Source: Streptomyces rapamycinicus NRRL 5491
GTDB taxonomy: Bacteria > Actinomycetota > Actinomycetes > Streptomycetales > Streptomycetaceae
DNA length: 64,000 nucleotides
Assembly: GCF_024298965.1 (NCBI RefSeq)
Contig: NZ_CP085193.1
Coordinates: 2,542,001-2,606,000 of the forward strand
Direction of reading: 5' to 3'
The notes beneath the pieces were generated by a model. That model saw nothing but the letters and a program-made list of their open reading frames with translations, was not told where the DNA came from and ran no database searches. The number at the start of each line of letters is the position of its first letter. Position 1 is the first letter of the stretch. The position numbers and the translations under genes are program-made. Shown in pieces: positions 1 to 7,951 of this stretch.

Positions 1-1
1 G

Positions 2-1480
2 GCCGCGCTGGACGACGCCCGGGTCGGCCCGGAGGAGGTGGGCTGGGTCGAGGCCCACGGCACCGGAACCGTCCTGGGCGATCCGATCGAGATCGGGGCG
101 CTGGCCGGGGTCCTGGGCGAGGCCGTGCACGAACGGGGGGTTCCGCTGGCTCTGGGCAGCGTCAAGTCCCGCCTGGGCCACCTGGAGGCCGCCTCCGGGA
201 TCGCCGCCGTCATCAAGACCGTCCTCATGCTGCGCCACGGGGAGATCCCGGCCGCGCGCGACGAGGCCGACGGCGAGCTGAACCCCCATATCCCCTGGGA
301 CGAACTGGCGTTCAGGGTGCCGCTGCGCGGCGGTCCTTGGCCTGCGGCCCTCCCCCGCAGGGTCGCGGGCGTCAATTCGTTCGGTATGAGCGGCACCAAC
401 GCGCATGTGGTGCTCGAAGGCCACGTCGGCGCCGGGGCCGACGGGACCGCGGCCGCCGTGCCATCGGGCAGCGGTGTCGAGCTGCTGACCGTATCGGCCA
501 GGGACGAGCGGGCGCTGGCCGTCCTCGCCGCACGGGTACGGGACCGATTGCGGGACACACCGGCGGCGGACCTCCCCTCGCTGTGCCACACTCTGCGCTC
601 CGGACGGGTCACGTTCGCCCGGCGGCTGGCGGTGGTCGGCGCGACCGCGGCCGAGCTCGCCGAGGCACTGGAGCGGGCGGCGGGGGACGCCCCCCGGCAG
701 CCGGTGACACCGGCCGACGCCGTGCGATCGGTCACGGTACGCGTGACGGACGACGCCGAGCGTCTGGCTCCGGCACTCGCCGCGCTCACCACCGCCTTCC
801 CCGGGCTGGCCGACGGCACCCCGGACACCACGGACGACCCGACCGCGCTGCTGCTCCGACTGCTCGGCCGACTCGGGCTGCGGGTCTCGCCGGACACCGG
901 CGCGCCCGTGGCGGGCGGCCTGGCCTCGGTGCACTGGGACGCCCCAGGCGAGGTGGCGCGGCCGCTGCTGGGCGGCGGCGCGGACGATGCCCCCGCCCGG
1001 TTCCTGGAGGCGCTGGCCTCGCTCTTCACCGCGGGCGCCGACCTGCGCCTGGAGTTCCTGTACGGGCCGTCTGCGCGGTTGCTCGGCGACCTGCCCACCT
1101 ACCCCTTCCAGCGCCGACGGTACTGGGTGGCCGAACCGGTGACGGGCGTACGGGGCGAGGACGCGGACGACGTCTCGGCGGAGTCCCGCGCGGACCTGCC
1201 GGAGCCGCACGACCGGGCGGCCGTACGGGAGTACCTACTGGCCGTGCTCACCGACGCCCTGCAGTCTCCAGATCCCCTGGACCCCACGCGGTCCTTCCTG
1301 GATTCCGGTGGGGACTCGTTCACGGCCACGGTGTTCGTCACCCAGGTCGAGGAGAACTTCGCGGTGGGCCTGTCGCCCGCGGACCTTCCGCTCGACCTGC
1401 CGCTCGCCGAGCTGTTCGGCAGACTCGCCGACGACATCGCCGTGTCCACGGGCGACCCAGCGCAGGCGGTCGGCGCATGA
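2..1480 (+). CDS. Polyketide synthase C-terminal fragment: KS (partial) - no AT - ACP
   Basis: The frame is open from the left edge, so the start lies outside the window. The visible 492 codons begin inside a ketosynthase. The KS active-site His motif EAHGTGT, the second His motif KSRLGHLEAASG and the KS end NSFGMSGTNAHVVLE are all present. The KS Cys lies off the left edge. After a post-KS linker (LLTVSARDERAL) comes about 180 residues with no malonyl-CoA acyltransferase GHSxG site. The usual post-AT linker LPTYPFQRRRYW then leads into a carrier protein with phosphopantetheine motif FLDSGGDSFTA, near residue 435 of the visible part. No thioesterase or reductase domain follows the ACP, so product release needs another protein, possibly the thioesterase gene that overlaps its stop by 4 bp (ATGA). 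It is extension or loading machinery of an unknown polyketide or hybrid product. The upstream modules would be needed to name it. Confidence 0.88.
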   Translation, partial: AALDDARVGPEEVGWVEAHGTGTVLGDPIEIGALAGVLGEAVHERGVPLALGSVKSRLGHLEAASGIAAVIKTVLMLRHGEIPAARDEADGELNPHIPWDELAFRVPLRGGPWPAALPRRVAGVNSFGMSGTNAHVVLEGHVGAGADGTAAAVPSGSGVELLTVSARDERALAVLAARVRDRLRDTPAADLPSLCHTLRSGRVTFARRLAVVGATAAELAEALERAAGDAPRQPVTPADAVRSVTVRVTDDAERLAPALAALTTAFPGLADGTPDTTDDPTALLLRLLGRLGLRVSPDTGAPVAGGLASVHWDAPGEVARPLLGGGADDAPARFLEALASLFTAGADLRLEFLYGPSARLLGDLPTYPFQRRRYWVAEPVTGVRGEDADDVSAESRADLPEPHDRAAVREYLLAVLTDALQSPDPLDPTRSFLDSGGDSFTATVFVTQVEENFAVGLSPADLPLDLPLAELFGRLADDIAVSTGDPAQAVGA

Positions 1481-2265
1481 CCGCGTTCATGCGACCCCGC
1501 CGACTGGACGACGCCGCTCTCCGGCTCGCGGTGTTCCACCACGCCGGCGGTTCGGCGGCCGCGTACTTCCCGCTGGCCCGGGAGCTCCCGGCGGACTGGG
1601 ACGCCCTGCTCATCGACCTGCCGGGGCGGGGGACGCGGCATGCCACGCCGCCGCCCTGGGACGTGGGAAGCGTCGTCGAGGGGCTGGCAGAGGATCTGCT
1701 GCCGTGGGCCGACGCCGCGCCGCTCGCGCTCTTCGGCCACAGTCTGGGCGCGGTGGTGGCCTTCGAGACCGCCCGTTCCCTGGAAGAGCGGGGCGTCCCG
1801 GTCACCTGGGCCGGGGTGTCGGGGCGCGTGGCGCCGGGCGGGCGGGTGACAGTGGACCGGCTCGATCCCCGTGCCCCGGACGAGGAGCTGGCCCGCACCC
1901 TGGCCCGGTTGGGCGGTCTGCCGGAGCGGCTGGCGGAGTATCCCGACATCCGCCGCCGGTTCCTCCGTCTCATCCGCGCCGACCTGACGGCGCTCGACGG
2001 CTACCACCCGGATGACCACCGACGGCCGCTGGCCGCGCCACTGACCGCCTTCGGCGGGGCAGCCGATCCGCTCGCGCCACCCGCGGCGCTCGCCGCCTGG
2101 GCCCGGGAGACCACCGGCCGGTTCGGGCTGCGCACGCTGGGCGGCGGCCACTTCGGCCTGCTCGCCGGCGGATTCAAAGAGTTCACGCACGTGCTTGTCG
2201 ACGAGGTCCGCGCGCACGTGCCTGCGCCACGGTCCGTCGTCCCGGCATCCGTCCAGAGCAGGTGA
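1477..2265 (+). CDS. Type II thioesterase (alpha/beta hydrolase), PKS/NRPS associated
   Basis: This 262-residue protein is of the usual size for discrete type II thioesterases. The N-terminal oxyanion motif FHHAGGSAAAY is at residues 20-30, the nucleophile elbow GHSLG at 87-91 (Ser89), a family Asp near residue 199, and the His in GGGHFGLL near the C-terminus. Such enzymes remove aberrant or stalled acyl groups from carrier proteins, and some release products. The ATG overlaps the stop of the PKS gene (ATGA), so the two are translationally coupled. An in-frame ATG twelve bases downstream is an alternative start. Because the PKS fragment has no TE domain, this protein could be the releasing enzyme rather than an editor, but the sequence alone cannot decide. 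Confidence 0.92.
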   Translation: MTAFMRPRRLDDAALRLAVFHHAGGSAAAYFPLARELPADWDALLIDLPGRGTRHATPPPWDVGSVVEGLAEDLLPWADAAPLALFGHSLGAVVAFETARSLEERGVPVTWAGVSGRVAPGGRVTVDRLDPRAPDEELARTLARLGGLPERLAEYPDIRRRFLRLIRADLTALDGYHPDDHRRPLAAPLTAFGGAADPLAPPAALAAWARETTGRFGLRTLGGGHFGLLAGGFKEFTHVLVDEVRAHVPAPRSVVPASVQSR

Positions 2266-2276
2266 AGGGGCATGAC

Positions 2277-2876
2277 ATGACAACCGAACCGGCCGGTCGC
2301 GCGGGCTCCACCGGCCCGCCCGCCGATCTGCGCACCCTCATGGCGGCTTTCCCCACCGGGGTCTCCATCGTCACCGCCACGGCCCGCGACGACACCACCT
2401 GGGGGATGACCTGCACCTCCTTGTGCAGTGTCTCGCTCGACCCGCCGATGCTGCTGGTGTGCCTCAGATGCGGCAGTCCCACGCTGGACGCCATCTGCGA
2501 AAGCGGCCTGTTCGCCGTCAACCTGCTGCACGGACAGGCCCAGCCGACGGCCGAGCTCTTCGCCTCGGGAGCCCCGGACCGCTTCGAGCGCATCATCTGG
2601 CACGCCAAGGACGGCGCTGCCGGACCCCATCTGACGGGCTCGTCGCACACCATCGCCGACTGCTCCGTGTTCAGTACGCAGGTGGTCGGCGACCACACGG
2701 TGGTGCTCGGCAAGGTCGACCTGGTCACACCGATTCGCGCCCAGCACCCGCTGCTGTACGGCCTGCGCGGTTACGCCTCCTGGCCGGGGCCCGCCCCATC
2801 GCCGTCAAGAATTCCGCCAGAGCGTACGGCGAAGCTGAACTCGGCCCCGAACCCGAGGAAGCACAGTGATCGCTGA
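2277..2876 (+). CDS. Flavin reductase (HpaC/ActVB-like)
   Basis: This 199-residue protein belongs to the short-chain flavin reductase family that supplies FMNH2 or FADH2 to two-component monooxygenases. The signature runs FPTGVSIVTA (about residues 23-32), GMTCTSLCSVSLDPP and LLVCL, with the C-terminal GDHTVVLGKV segment. The ATG at 2277 is preferred because AGGTGAAGGGG lies just upstream. An earlier in-frame GTG at 2262 overlaps the thioesterase stop but has a poorer ribosome binding site. The last 30 residues are a Pro/Arg-rich tail beyond the normal domain end. Its likely partner is the FAD monooxygenase at 4188-5606, although that protein has its own dinucleotide fold and may not need free reduced flavin. 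Confidence 0.88.
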   Translation: MTTEPAGRAGSTGPPADLRTLMAAFPTGVSIVTATARDDTTWGMTCTSLCSVSLDPPMLLVCLRCGSPTLDAICESGLFAVNLLHGQAQPTAELFASGAPDRFERIIWHAKDGAAGPHLTGSSHTIADCSVFSTQVVGDHTVVLGKVDLVTPIRAQHPLLYGLRGYASWPGPAPSPSRIPPERTAKLNSAPNPRKHSDR

Positions 2877-4104
2877 CCAGATGGTGGCCGGCCGTTCCCC
2901 TGAGGTCGCGGTCGGGCCCCGGCCGAACGTCCACCCGCCCCGGACCGCCGGCCAGACCCTCGACGGCGCCTTCGTGGCGGCCGCGCTGCGCCGCCCCGGT
3001 GCGGTCGCCGTGCGGGACGACCACGGCCTGCTCACCTACCAGGGGGCCGATACCCAGGCCGGGCAGCTCGGGTCGCTCCTGGTGCGCGGCGGGGTGCAGC
3101 TCGGCGATCCGGTGATCGTGCACTGCGACGACCATCGGCAGTCCCTGGTAGCGCAGTTGGCGGTCCTCAAGGCGGGGGGCGTATGCGTGCCCTTGCCACC
3201 GGGCACGGCCGACAGCCGCCTGGCGGCGGTGGCCGCGCTCACCGGCGCCTCGGCCGTCCTGTGCAGCCGGTCCACCCTCGACCAGTGGCGCCACCGCTCC
3301 GCGCTGGCGCTCGACGACCCCCGGACCTCACGGCTTACGGCCGCCCACCGCGTCGAGCGGGCCCTCCCCCGCTCCACGCCCCACGAGGCCGCCCACCTCC
3401 TGGTGTCCGGCACCGGCCGGGCGGTCACCGGACAGCTGGCGGATCATGTCGCTTGGCATCTGGCGCTTGCCGGGCGGACTCGTGCGACCGGTCCGCTGGT
3501 CCGCCATGTGTTCGTGAGCGGGCCTCCCGGCACGCCGCACGCGCTGTCGGCCCTGTGGTGGGCGCTCGCGTGCGGCGGCACGCTGCACACCCTGCCCCGT
3601 CCCGGTGCCGAGGTACCCCCCGTCACGAACACGGGCGCGGTGGTGTCGAGCCCCGAGGAGTACGCGGAGTCCGTGGCCGCGCTGCGGCTGCGCCCCCGGT
3701 TGGTGCAGCTCGTCGGGAGCGCGGTCGCCGGGGAGCTGGCCGCCCGGCACTTCGCGGCGCTCCCCGATGCGCGGTTGCGGGCGGAGTTCGCCCCCGGCGG
3801 CCTGTTTCCCTGGGCCGTACGGGACTTCACGCCCCAGGAGGCGGCGGAGGACGAGCGGGTGATCGGCCGTCCGGCGGCACGCGTACGCGTCCGGGTGGCG
3901 GACCGGGAGCACCGTGCGCTGCCCGCCTGGCGCACCGGTGAACTGTGCGCCGGGGGCCGGGCGCTGCCGTTCGACACCCTCCACGCCCCTGGCCGGGCGG
4001 CGCCGCCCGCCGGGCATCCGGTGCTGCTGCGTTCCGGGATCCCGGGTCGGCGGCGCGCGGACGGCCTGCTGGAGCTGGTCGACCCGCCCGGCCCGGACGG
4101 CTGA
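2866..4104 (+). CDS. Stand-alone adenylation-domain-like protein, catalytic motifs lost
   Basis: This 412-residue protein aligns by eye to the N-terminal part of AMP-forming enzymes: LDGAFVAAALRRPGAVAV, LTYQGADTQAGQL, and the VLKAGGVCVPLPPG segment near residue 100. The phosphate-binding loop (normally SGTTGxPK) is replaced by VSGTGRAVTG near residues 180-189. The A5 GxTE motif and A7 YRTGD motif are absent, the latter replaced by RSGIPGRR. The C-terminal subdomain with the catalytic lysine is missing. It is therefore unlikely to adenylate a substrate. The frame is intact and GC3 is high, so it looks maintained rather than freshly decayed. The GTG start overlaps the flavin reductase by 11 bp and follows GAGGAA. 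It could be a pseudo-enzyme scaffold, or a cryptic remnant. Confidence 0.7.
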   Translation: MIADQMVAGRSPEVAVGPRPNVHPPRTAGQTLDGAFVAAALRRPGAVAVRDDHGLLTYQGADTQAGQLGSLLVRGGVQLGDPVIVHCDDHRQSLVAQLAVLKAGGVCVPLPPGTADSRLAAVAALTGASAVLCSRSTLDQWRHRSALALDDPRTSRLTAAHRVERALPRSTPHEAAHLLVSGTGRAVTGQLADHVAWHLALAGRTRATGPLVRHVFVSGPPGTPHALSALWWALACGGTLHTLPRPGAEVPPVTNTGAVVSSPEEYAESVAALRLRPRLVQLVGSAVAGELAARHFAALPDARLRAEFAPGGLFPWAVRDFTPQEAAEDERVIGRPAARVRVRVADREHRALPAWRTGELCAGGRALPFDTLHAPGRAAPPAGHPVLLRSGIPGRRRADGLLELVDPPGPDG

Positions 4105-4187
4105 GCCGCGCGGCCGACCGCACGCCGCCCCGGGGGTCACCCACCGCCCGAGCCCATCGCGAGCCACCACGCAGAGAGGAGACCGGC

Positions 4188-5606
4188 ATGCCGACACGGC
4201 CCGGCCGGAGTTCAGACACAGTCGGTCAGCACGGCCTCGTCCTCGGCGGCGGATTCGCCGGCATGCTGACGGCGCACGTCCTGGCCGAGTACATGGACTC
4301 CGTCACCGTCGTGGAGCGCGATGTCCCGCCCGATGGTCCCCAACCCCGCAAGGGGGTCCCCCAGGCCCGCCACTCGCACCTGTTGATGGGAGCCGGCGCC
4401 CGGGCGGTCGAGGAGCTGCTGCCCGGTACCCTGACGGCTTGGTCGGAGGCCGGCGCCCATCTGCTGAGCGCGCCCGGCGACGTGGCCTTCCTGACCAAGT
4501 TCGGCTGGCTGCCACGCACCCGGCACGAGGAGTTCGTGGTGTGCTGCGGACGCGACCTGCTCGACTGGGTGGTACGGCGCCGGGTCCTGGGCGACGGGCG
4601 CGTCCGTCTCCTGCCGCATACCGAGGTGGTCGGTCTCCTCGGCGATGCCTCGCGGGTGACCGGTGCCCGGGTGCGCGACCGCGGCACCGGCCGGTCCGCC
4701 GAGGTCGAGGCGAGCTTCGTCGTGGCGGCCACGGGCCGTTCCTCGCACGTGGAGACGTGGCTGGAGGGCCTCGGCCTGCCGCCGGTGCCGGAGGAGCTGG
4801 TCGACGCGGGCACCGCCTACGCCACGCGGCTGTTCCGCCCCACTCCCGAGATGCACCGCAGCACCCCCGGCATCGTCATGATCGCCAACGTCACCGGGGA
4901 GGCCACGGGCGGAGTGCTGCTCCCGCTGGAAGACGGCCGGTGGTCGGCGACGGTGATCGGGATGCGCGGATCCGAACCCCCCGCGGGGGAGGCGGAGTTC
5001 CTCGACTTCGCCAAGCGCCTGTCCCATCCGGGGCTGTCCGAACTGATAACCGACGCGGTCCCGCTGGGTCCCAGCCGCGGTTTTCGCGGCCTGTTGAACC
5101 GGCGGCTGCGGTTCGACCGTCTCCCCCGGCACCCGGAACGGTTTGTGGCACTTGGAGACGCGGCGTGCGTCCTCAACCCCTCACACGCACACGGCATGGC
5201 GGTGGCCGCGTTCGGCGTGGCGGCCCTGCGGGACCGGCTGCGGCGGCACGGCAACGTTCCCGGTCTCGCCAGGGGCGTCCAGCGCTCCGTCGCCCGAGCC
5301 GCCGAGACCGCCTGGCAGCTGTCCGTCGGCGACGACCTGCGCCACCCCACCGTGATCGGCCCGCGCCCCTCGGCTGCGGCTCGGCTGCAGAACGCCTACG
5401 CCGACCGCGTGCTGCGCACCGCCACCACCAACCCGGCCGTGGCGCGCTCGCTGGTGGACGTCATGGCGCTGGCCAGGCCGGTGACATCGCTGGCCGCGCC
5501 TCGGGTCCTGCTCCCGGCGCTGGGCGGGCGGGGCCGTTCCGCCTCCGTCACACCGGCCGACCCGCTGGCACCCCGTGGTCCGGATGCTCCGCCCCGGTCC
5601 GCTTGA
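4188..5606 (+). CDS. FAD-dependent monooxygenase / epoxidase-like
   Basis: This 472-residue flavoprotein starts at the ATG behind AGAGGAG. The Rossmann motif GGGFAG is at residues 20-25. The segment RKGVPQARHSHLLMGAG near 60-76 is typical of the actinobacterial FAD monooxygenase group that contains polyether epoxidases. The second FAD motif is GDAACVLNPSHAHGM near residue 324. There is no transmembrane segment. Gene order, with an epoxide hydrolase 70 bp downstream, suggests that it epoxidises an alkene intermediate that the hydrolase then opens; this is inference. Hydroxylation or halogenase-like chemistry is not excluded, but no tryptophan-halogenase WxWxIP motif is seen. Confidence 0.85.
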   Translation: MPTRPGRSSDTVGQHGLVLGGGFAGMLTAHVLAEYMDSVTVVERDVPPDGPQPRKGVPQARHSHLLMGAGARAVEELLPGTLTAWSEAGAHLLSAPGDVAFLTKFGWLPRTRHEEFVVCCGRDLLDWVVRRRVLGDGRVRLLPHTEVVGLLGDASRVTGARVRDRGTGRSAEVEASFVVAATGRSSHVETWLEGLGLPPVPEELVDAGTAYATRLFRPTPEMHRSTPGIVMIANVTGEATGGVLLPLEDGRWSATVIGMRGSEPPAGEAEFLDFAKRLSHPGLSELITDAVPLGPSRGFRGLLNRRLRFDRLPRHPERFVALGDAACVLNPSHAHGMAVAAFGVAALRDRLRRHGNVPGLARGVQRSVARAAETAWQLSVGDDLRHPTVIGPRPSAAARLQNAYADRVLRTATTNPAVARSLVDVMALARPVTSLAAPRVLLPALGGRGRSASVTPADPLAPRGPDAPPRSA

Positions 5607-5676
5607 CCATCCGCCGGGCAGCCGGTCCCGGGGCCGACCCGGCCCCGACGGCGCCCATCCCTTGGAAGGAAGCGAC

Positions 5677-6627
5677 ATGCCACAGCACCGCACAGCCGAC
5701 ATCAACGGTCTCAGGCTGCATCTGGCCGAGGAAGGAGAAGGCCCGCTCGTCGTCCTGCTGCACGGTTTTCCGGAGTTCTGGTACTCCTGGCGCCACCAGC
5801 TGCGGCCGCTGGCCGAGGCGGGGTTCCGGGTGGTCGCGCCCGACCAGCGGGGTTACGGCGACAGCGACCGCCCGGCGTCGCCGGAGGCGTACTCCATCCT
5901 GCACCTGGTCGGCGACGTGGTCGGGCTGATCCACGCGCTGGGCGAGGAACGGGCGTACGTGGTGGGACACGACTGGGGCTCGCTGGTCGCCTGGCAGACC
6001 GCGCTCCTGCGGCCGGACGTGGTGCGCGCGGTGGCGGGGCTGAGTATCCTGCCGATGCCCCGCGGCCCGGTGCCCCCGCTGCTGAGCACTCGCGAGCAGA
6101 CTGGCGGCCGGTTCTACTGGAACTACTTCGAGCAACCCGGAGTGGCGGAGGCCGAGTTCGGCAAGGACCTGGACCGCACGTTCCGCCGCATGCTGTACGG
6201 CGCCTCCGGGGATCGCCCGGAGCCACCAGCCCCGCCGCTGGTGCCGCCGGGCGGCGGCTTCCTGGACCTCGCGGCCGACCCCGAGACCCTGCCCGGCTGG
6301 TTGACCGAGGAGGACATCGCCGCATATGTGGCCGCCTTCGGGCGCTCCGGCTTCACCGGCGGACTCAACTGGTACCGCAGCCTCGACCGCAACTGGGAGC
6401 TCACCGCCGCGTGGCAGGGCGCCCGCATCGAGGTCCCGGCGCTGTACGTCGTGGGCGACCGCGACCGGGCCTTCCCCGGCGAGGACCGGATCGTGCCCGC
6501 GCTCTCGGCCGCGGCCCCACACCACCACACCCCGGTGGTCGTCCCAGGGGCGGGTCACTGGGTCCAGCAGGAACGTCCGGAGGCCGTGACCGCCGCACTG
6601 CTCGGCTTCCTCCGCTCCACCGCCTGA
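5677..6627 (+). CDS. Epoxide hydrolase (alpha/beta hydrolase fold)
   Basis: This 316-residue protein has the soluble epoxide hydrolase signature HGFPEFWYSWRHQ at 29-41 and nucleophile Asp99 in GHDWGS. The fold Asp lies around GDRDRAF and the catalytic His in GAGHWVQQERP. Cap-domain tyrosines are present (FYWNYFEQ; LNWYRSLDRNW), as expected for residues that protonate the opening epoxide. The reaction is water addition to an epoxide to give a vicinal diol. The ATG follows GGAAGGA at good spacing, 70 bp after the monooxygenase, which fits one operon. The pairing with an epoxidase-like flavoenzyme supports an epoxide-diol tailoring step. The short length and lack of an N-terminal extension set it apart from enediyne-type hydrolases such as SgcF. 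Confidence 0.92.
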   Translation: MPQHRTADINGLRLHLAEEGEGPLVVLLHGFPEFWYSWRHQLRPLAEAGFRVVAPDQRGYGDSDRPASPEAYSILHLVGDVVGLIHALGEERAYVVGHDWGSLVAWQTALLRPDVVRAVAGLSILPMPRGPVPPLLSTREQTGGRFYWNYFEQPGVAEAEFGKDLDRTFRRMLYGASGDRPEPPAPPLVPPGGGFLDLAADPETLPGWLTEEDIAAYVAAFGRSGFTGGLNWYRSLDRNWELTAAWQGARIEVPALYVVGDRDRAFPGEDRIVPALSAAAPHHHTPVVVPGAGHWVQQERPEAVTAALLGFLRSTA

Positions 6628-6672
6628 ATTCCAGCCACTCGTACCGACAGGCACCCGTACCGAGGAGACACC

Positions 6673-7872
6673 TTGGCCAGTGAGACCCCCCTCGATCTCG
6701 CCGCGCTGGGCGACGACTTCGCCCGGGACCCCTATCCGGTCTACGAACGACTGCGGGCGCAGGGCCCGGTGCACCGGGTCCGGATGCCCGAGGGCGCCGA
6801 GGTCTGGCTTGTCGTGGGCCACGCGGACGCCCGCGCCGCGCTCACCGACCCCCGGCTGTCCAAACAGTGGGAGAACGCCGCGGACTCCTTCCCGATCAAG
6901 AGTCCTTCGGGCAGTCACATGATGAACTCCGACGCACCGCGCCACACCCGGCTGCGCAAGCTGGTGGCGAGGGAGTTCACCCCGCGCCGCATCGAAGCGC
7001 TGCGTCCCAGGGTCCAGGAGATCACCGACGAGTTGCTGGACAAGATGCTCGCCGCGCCCGACGGTCGCGCCGACCTGGTGGACTCGTTCTCCTTCCCGCT
7101 GCCCATGTCGGTCATCTGCGAACTGCTGGGCGTGCCCTTCCTGGACCAGGCGGAGGTGCGCCGCTGGGCCGACGCGGCGATCTCCTCCCAGGACCCGACG
7201 GAGCGCCGGGCCGCGGCCGCCGACGCCGCGCGGTTCATCGCCGCCCTGGTCGAGGAGAAGCGCACGCGTCCCGGTGAGGACCTGCTCAGCGCCCTGATCC
7301 GCACCGTCGACGAGGACGGTGACCGGCTCACGATGGACGAGCTGATGGGCACGGTGTTCCTGTTGATCGTGGCCGGGCACGAAACCACCACCAACCTCAT
7401 CGGCAACGGTGTCTACGCGCTGCTGCGGCACCCGGAGCAACTGGCGGCACTGCGGGCGGACTTCTCGTTGCTCGACGGCGCCGTGGAAGAGATGCTGCGC
7501 TACGACGGAGCCGTGGAGAGCGCGACCTTCCGCTTCGCCACCGAGCCCTTCGAGATGGGCGGCCACCGCATCGCGGCCGGTGAGGCGGTGATGGTGGATC
7601 TCAACGCCGCCAACCGCGACGGGGCACGCTTCCCCGACCCGGACCGTTTCGACATCCGCCGGGCCACGGCCGGGCACGTCGCCTTCGGCCATGGCATCCA
7701 CCACTGCCTGGGCGCCCCGCTGGCCCGTATGGAGGCACGGATCGCGATCCGTAGTCTCCTGGAGCGCTGTCCCCGGCTGGGGCTGGACGCGCAACCGCAC
7801 CAGGTGATGTGGCGGCACGGCATCCTGGTCCGGGGCCCGCACCACCTGCCGATCCGCTGTACGACCTCCTGA
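6673..7872 (+). CDS. Cytochrome P450
   Basis: This 399-residue class I bacterial P450 has the I-helix oxygen motif AGHETT at 234-239, the ExxR motif at 273-276, and the haem-ligand loop FGHGIHHCLG with Cys345. The start is taken as TTG at 6673, which follows GAGGAGA and gives the N-terminus ASETPLDLAAL typical of CYP107-like tailoring enzymes. It needs ferredoxin and ferredoxin reductase partners, and neither is encoded in the window. It is the last gene of the rightward operon and converges on the SARP gene across a strong bidirectional hairpin. Substrate unknown; a hydroxylation or further oxidation of the polyketide-derived product is the natural inference. Confidence 0.95.
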   Translation: MASETPLDLAALGDDFARDPYPVYERLRAQGPVHRVRMPEGAEVWLVVGHADARAALTDPRLSKQWENAADSFPIKSPSGSHMMNSDAPRHTRLRKLVAREFTPRRIEALRPRVQEITDELLDKMLAAPDGRADLVDSFSFPLPMSVICELLGVPFLDQAEVRRWADAAISSQDPTERRAAAADAARFIAALVEEKRTRPGEDLLSALIRTVDEDGDRLTMDELMGTVFLLIVAGHETTTNLIGNGVYALLRHPEQLAALRADFSLLDGAVEEMLRYDGAVESATFRFATEPFEMGGHRIAAGEAVMVDLNAANRDGARFPDPDRFDIRRATAGHVAFGHGIHHCLGAPLARMEARIAIRSLLERCPRLGLDAQPHQVMWRHGILVRGPHHLPIRCTTS

Positions 7873-7943
7873 CCCACCGCCGGGGCGGTGGGTCCCGGCC
7901 CCGCCGGGGCCGCGGAGGAGCGTCCTCTCCGCGGCCCCGGCGG
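7873..7943. terminator. Bidirectional double-hairpin terminator between P450 and SARP genes
   Basis: Two hairpins sit between convergent genes. The first is at 7873-7892 (CCCACCGCC/GGCGGTGGG, loop GG). The second has 17-bp perfect arms at 7901-7917 and 7927-7943 around a 9-base loop. There is no U-tract, which is normal in Streptomyces. Confidence 0.8.
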
Positions 7944-7951
7944 CACCCCCG

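Noticed and set aside
2..7872. Possible enediyne-type cluster, suggested by flavin reductase plus epoxide hydrolase
   Set aside because: The KS-ACP fragment lacks enediyne PKS features and the hydrolase is shorter than the SgcF type. No enediyne cassette genes are visible.
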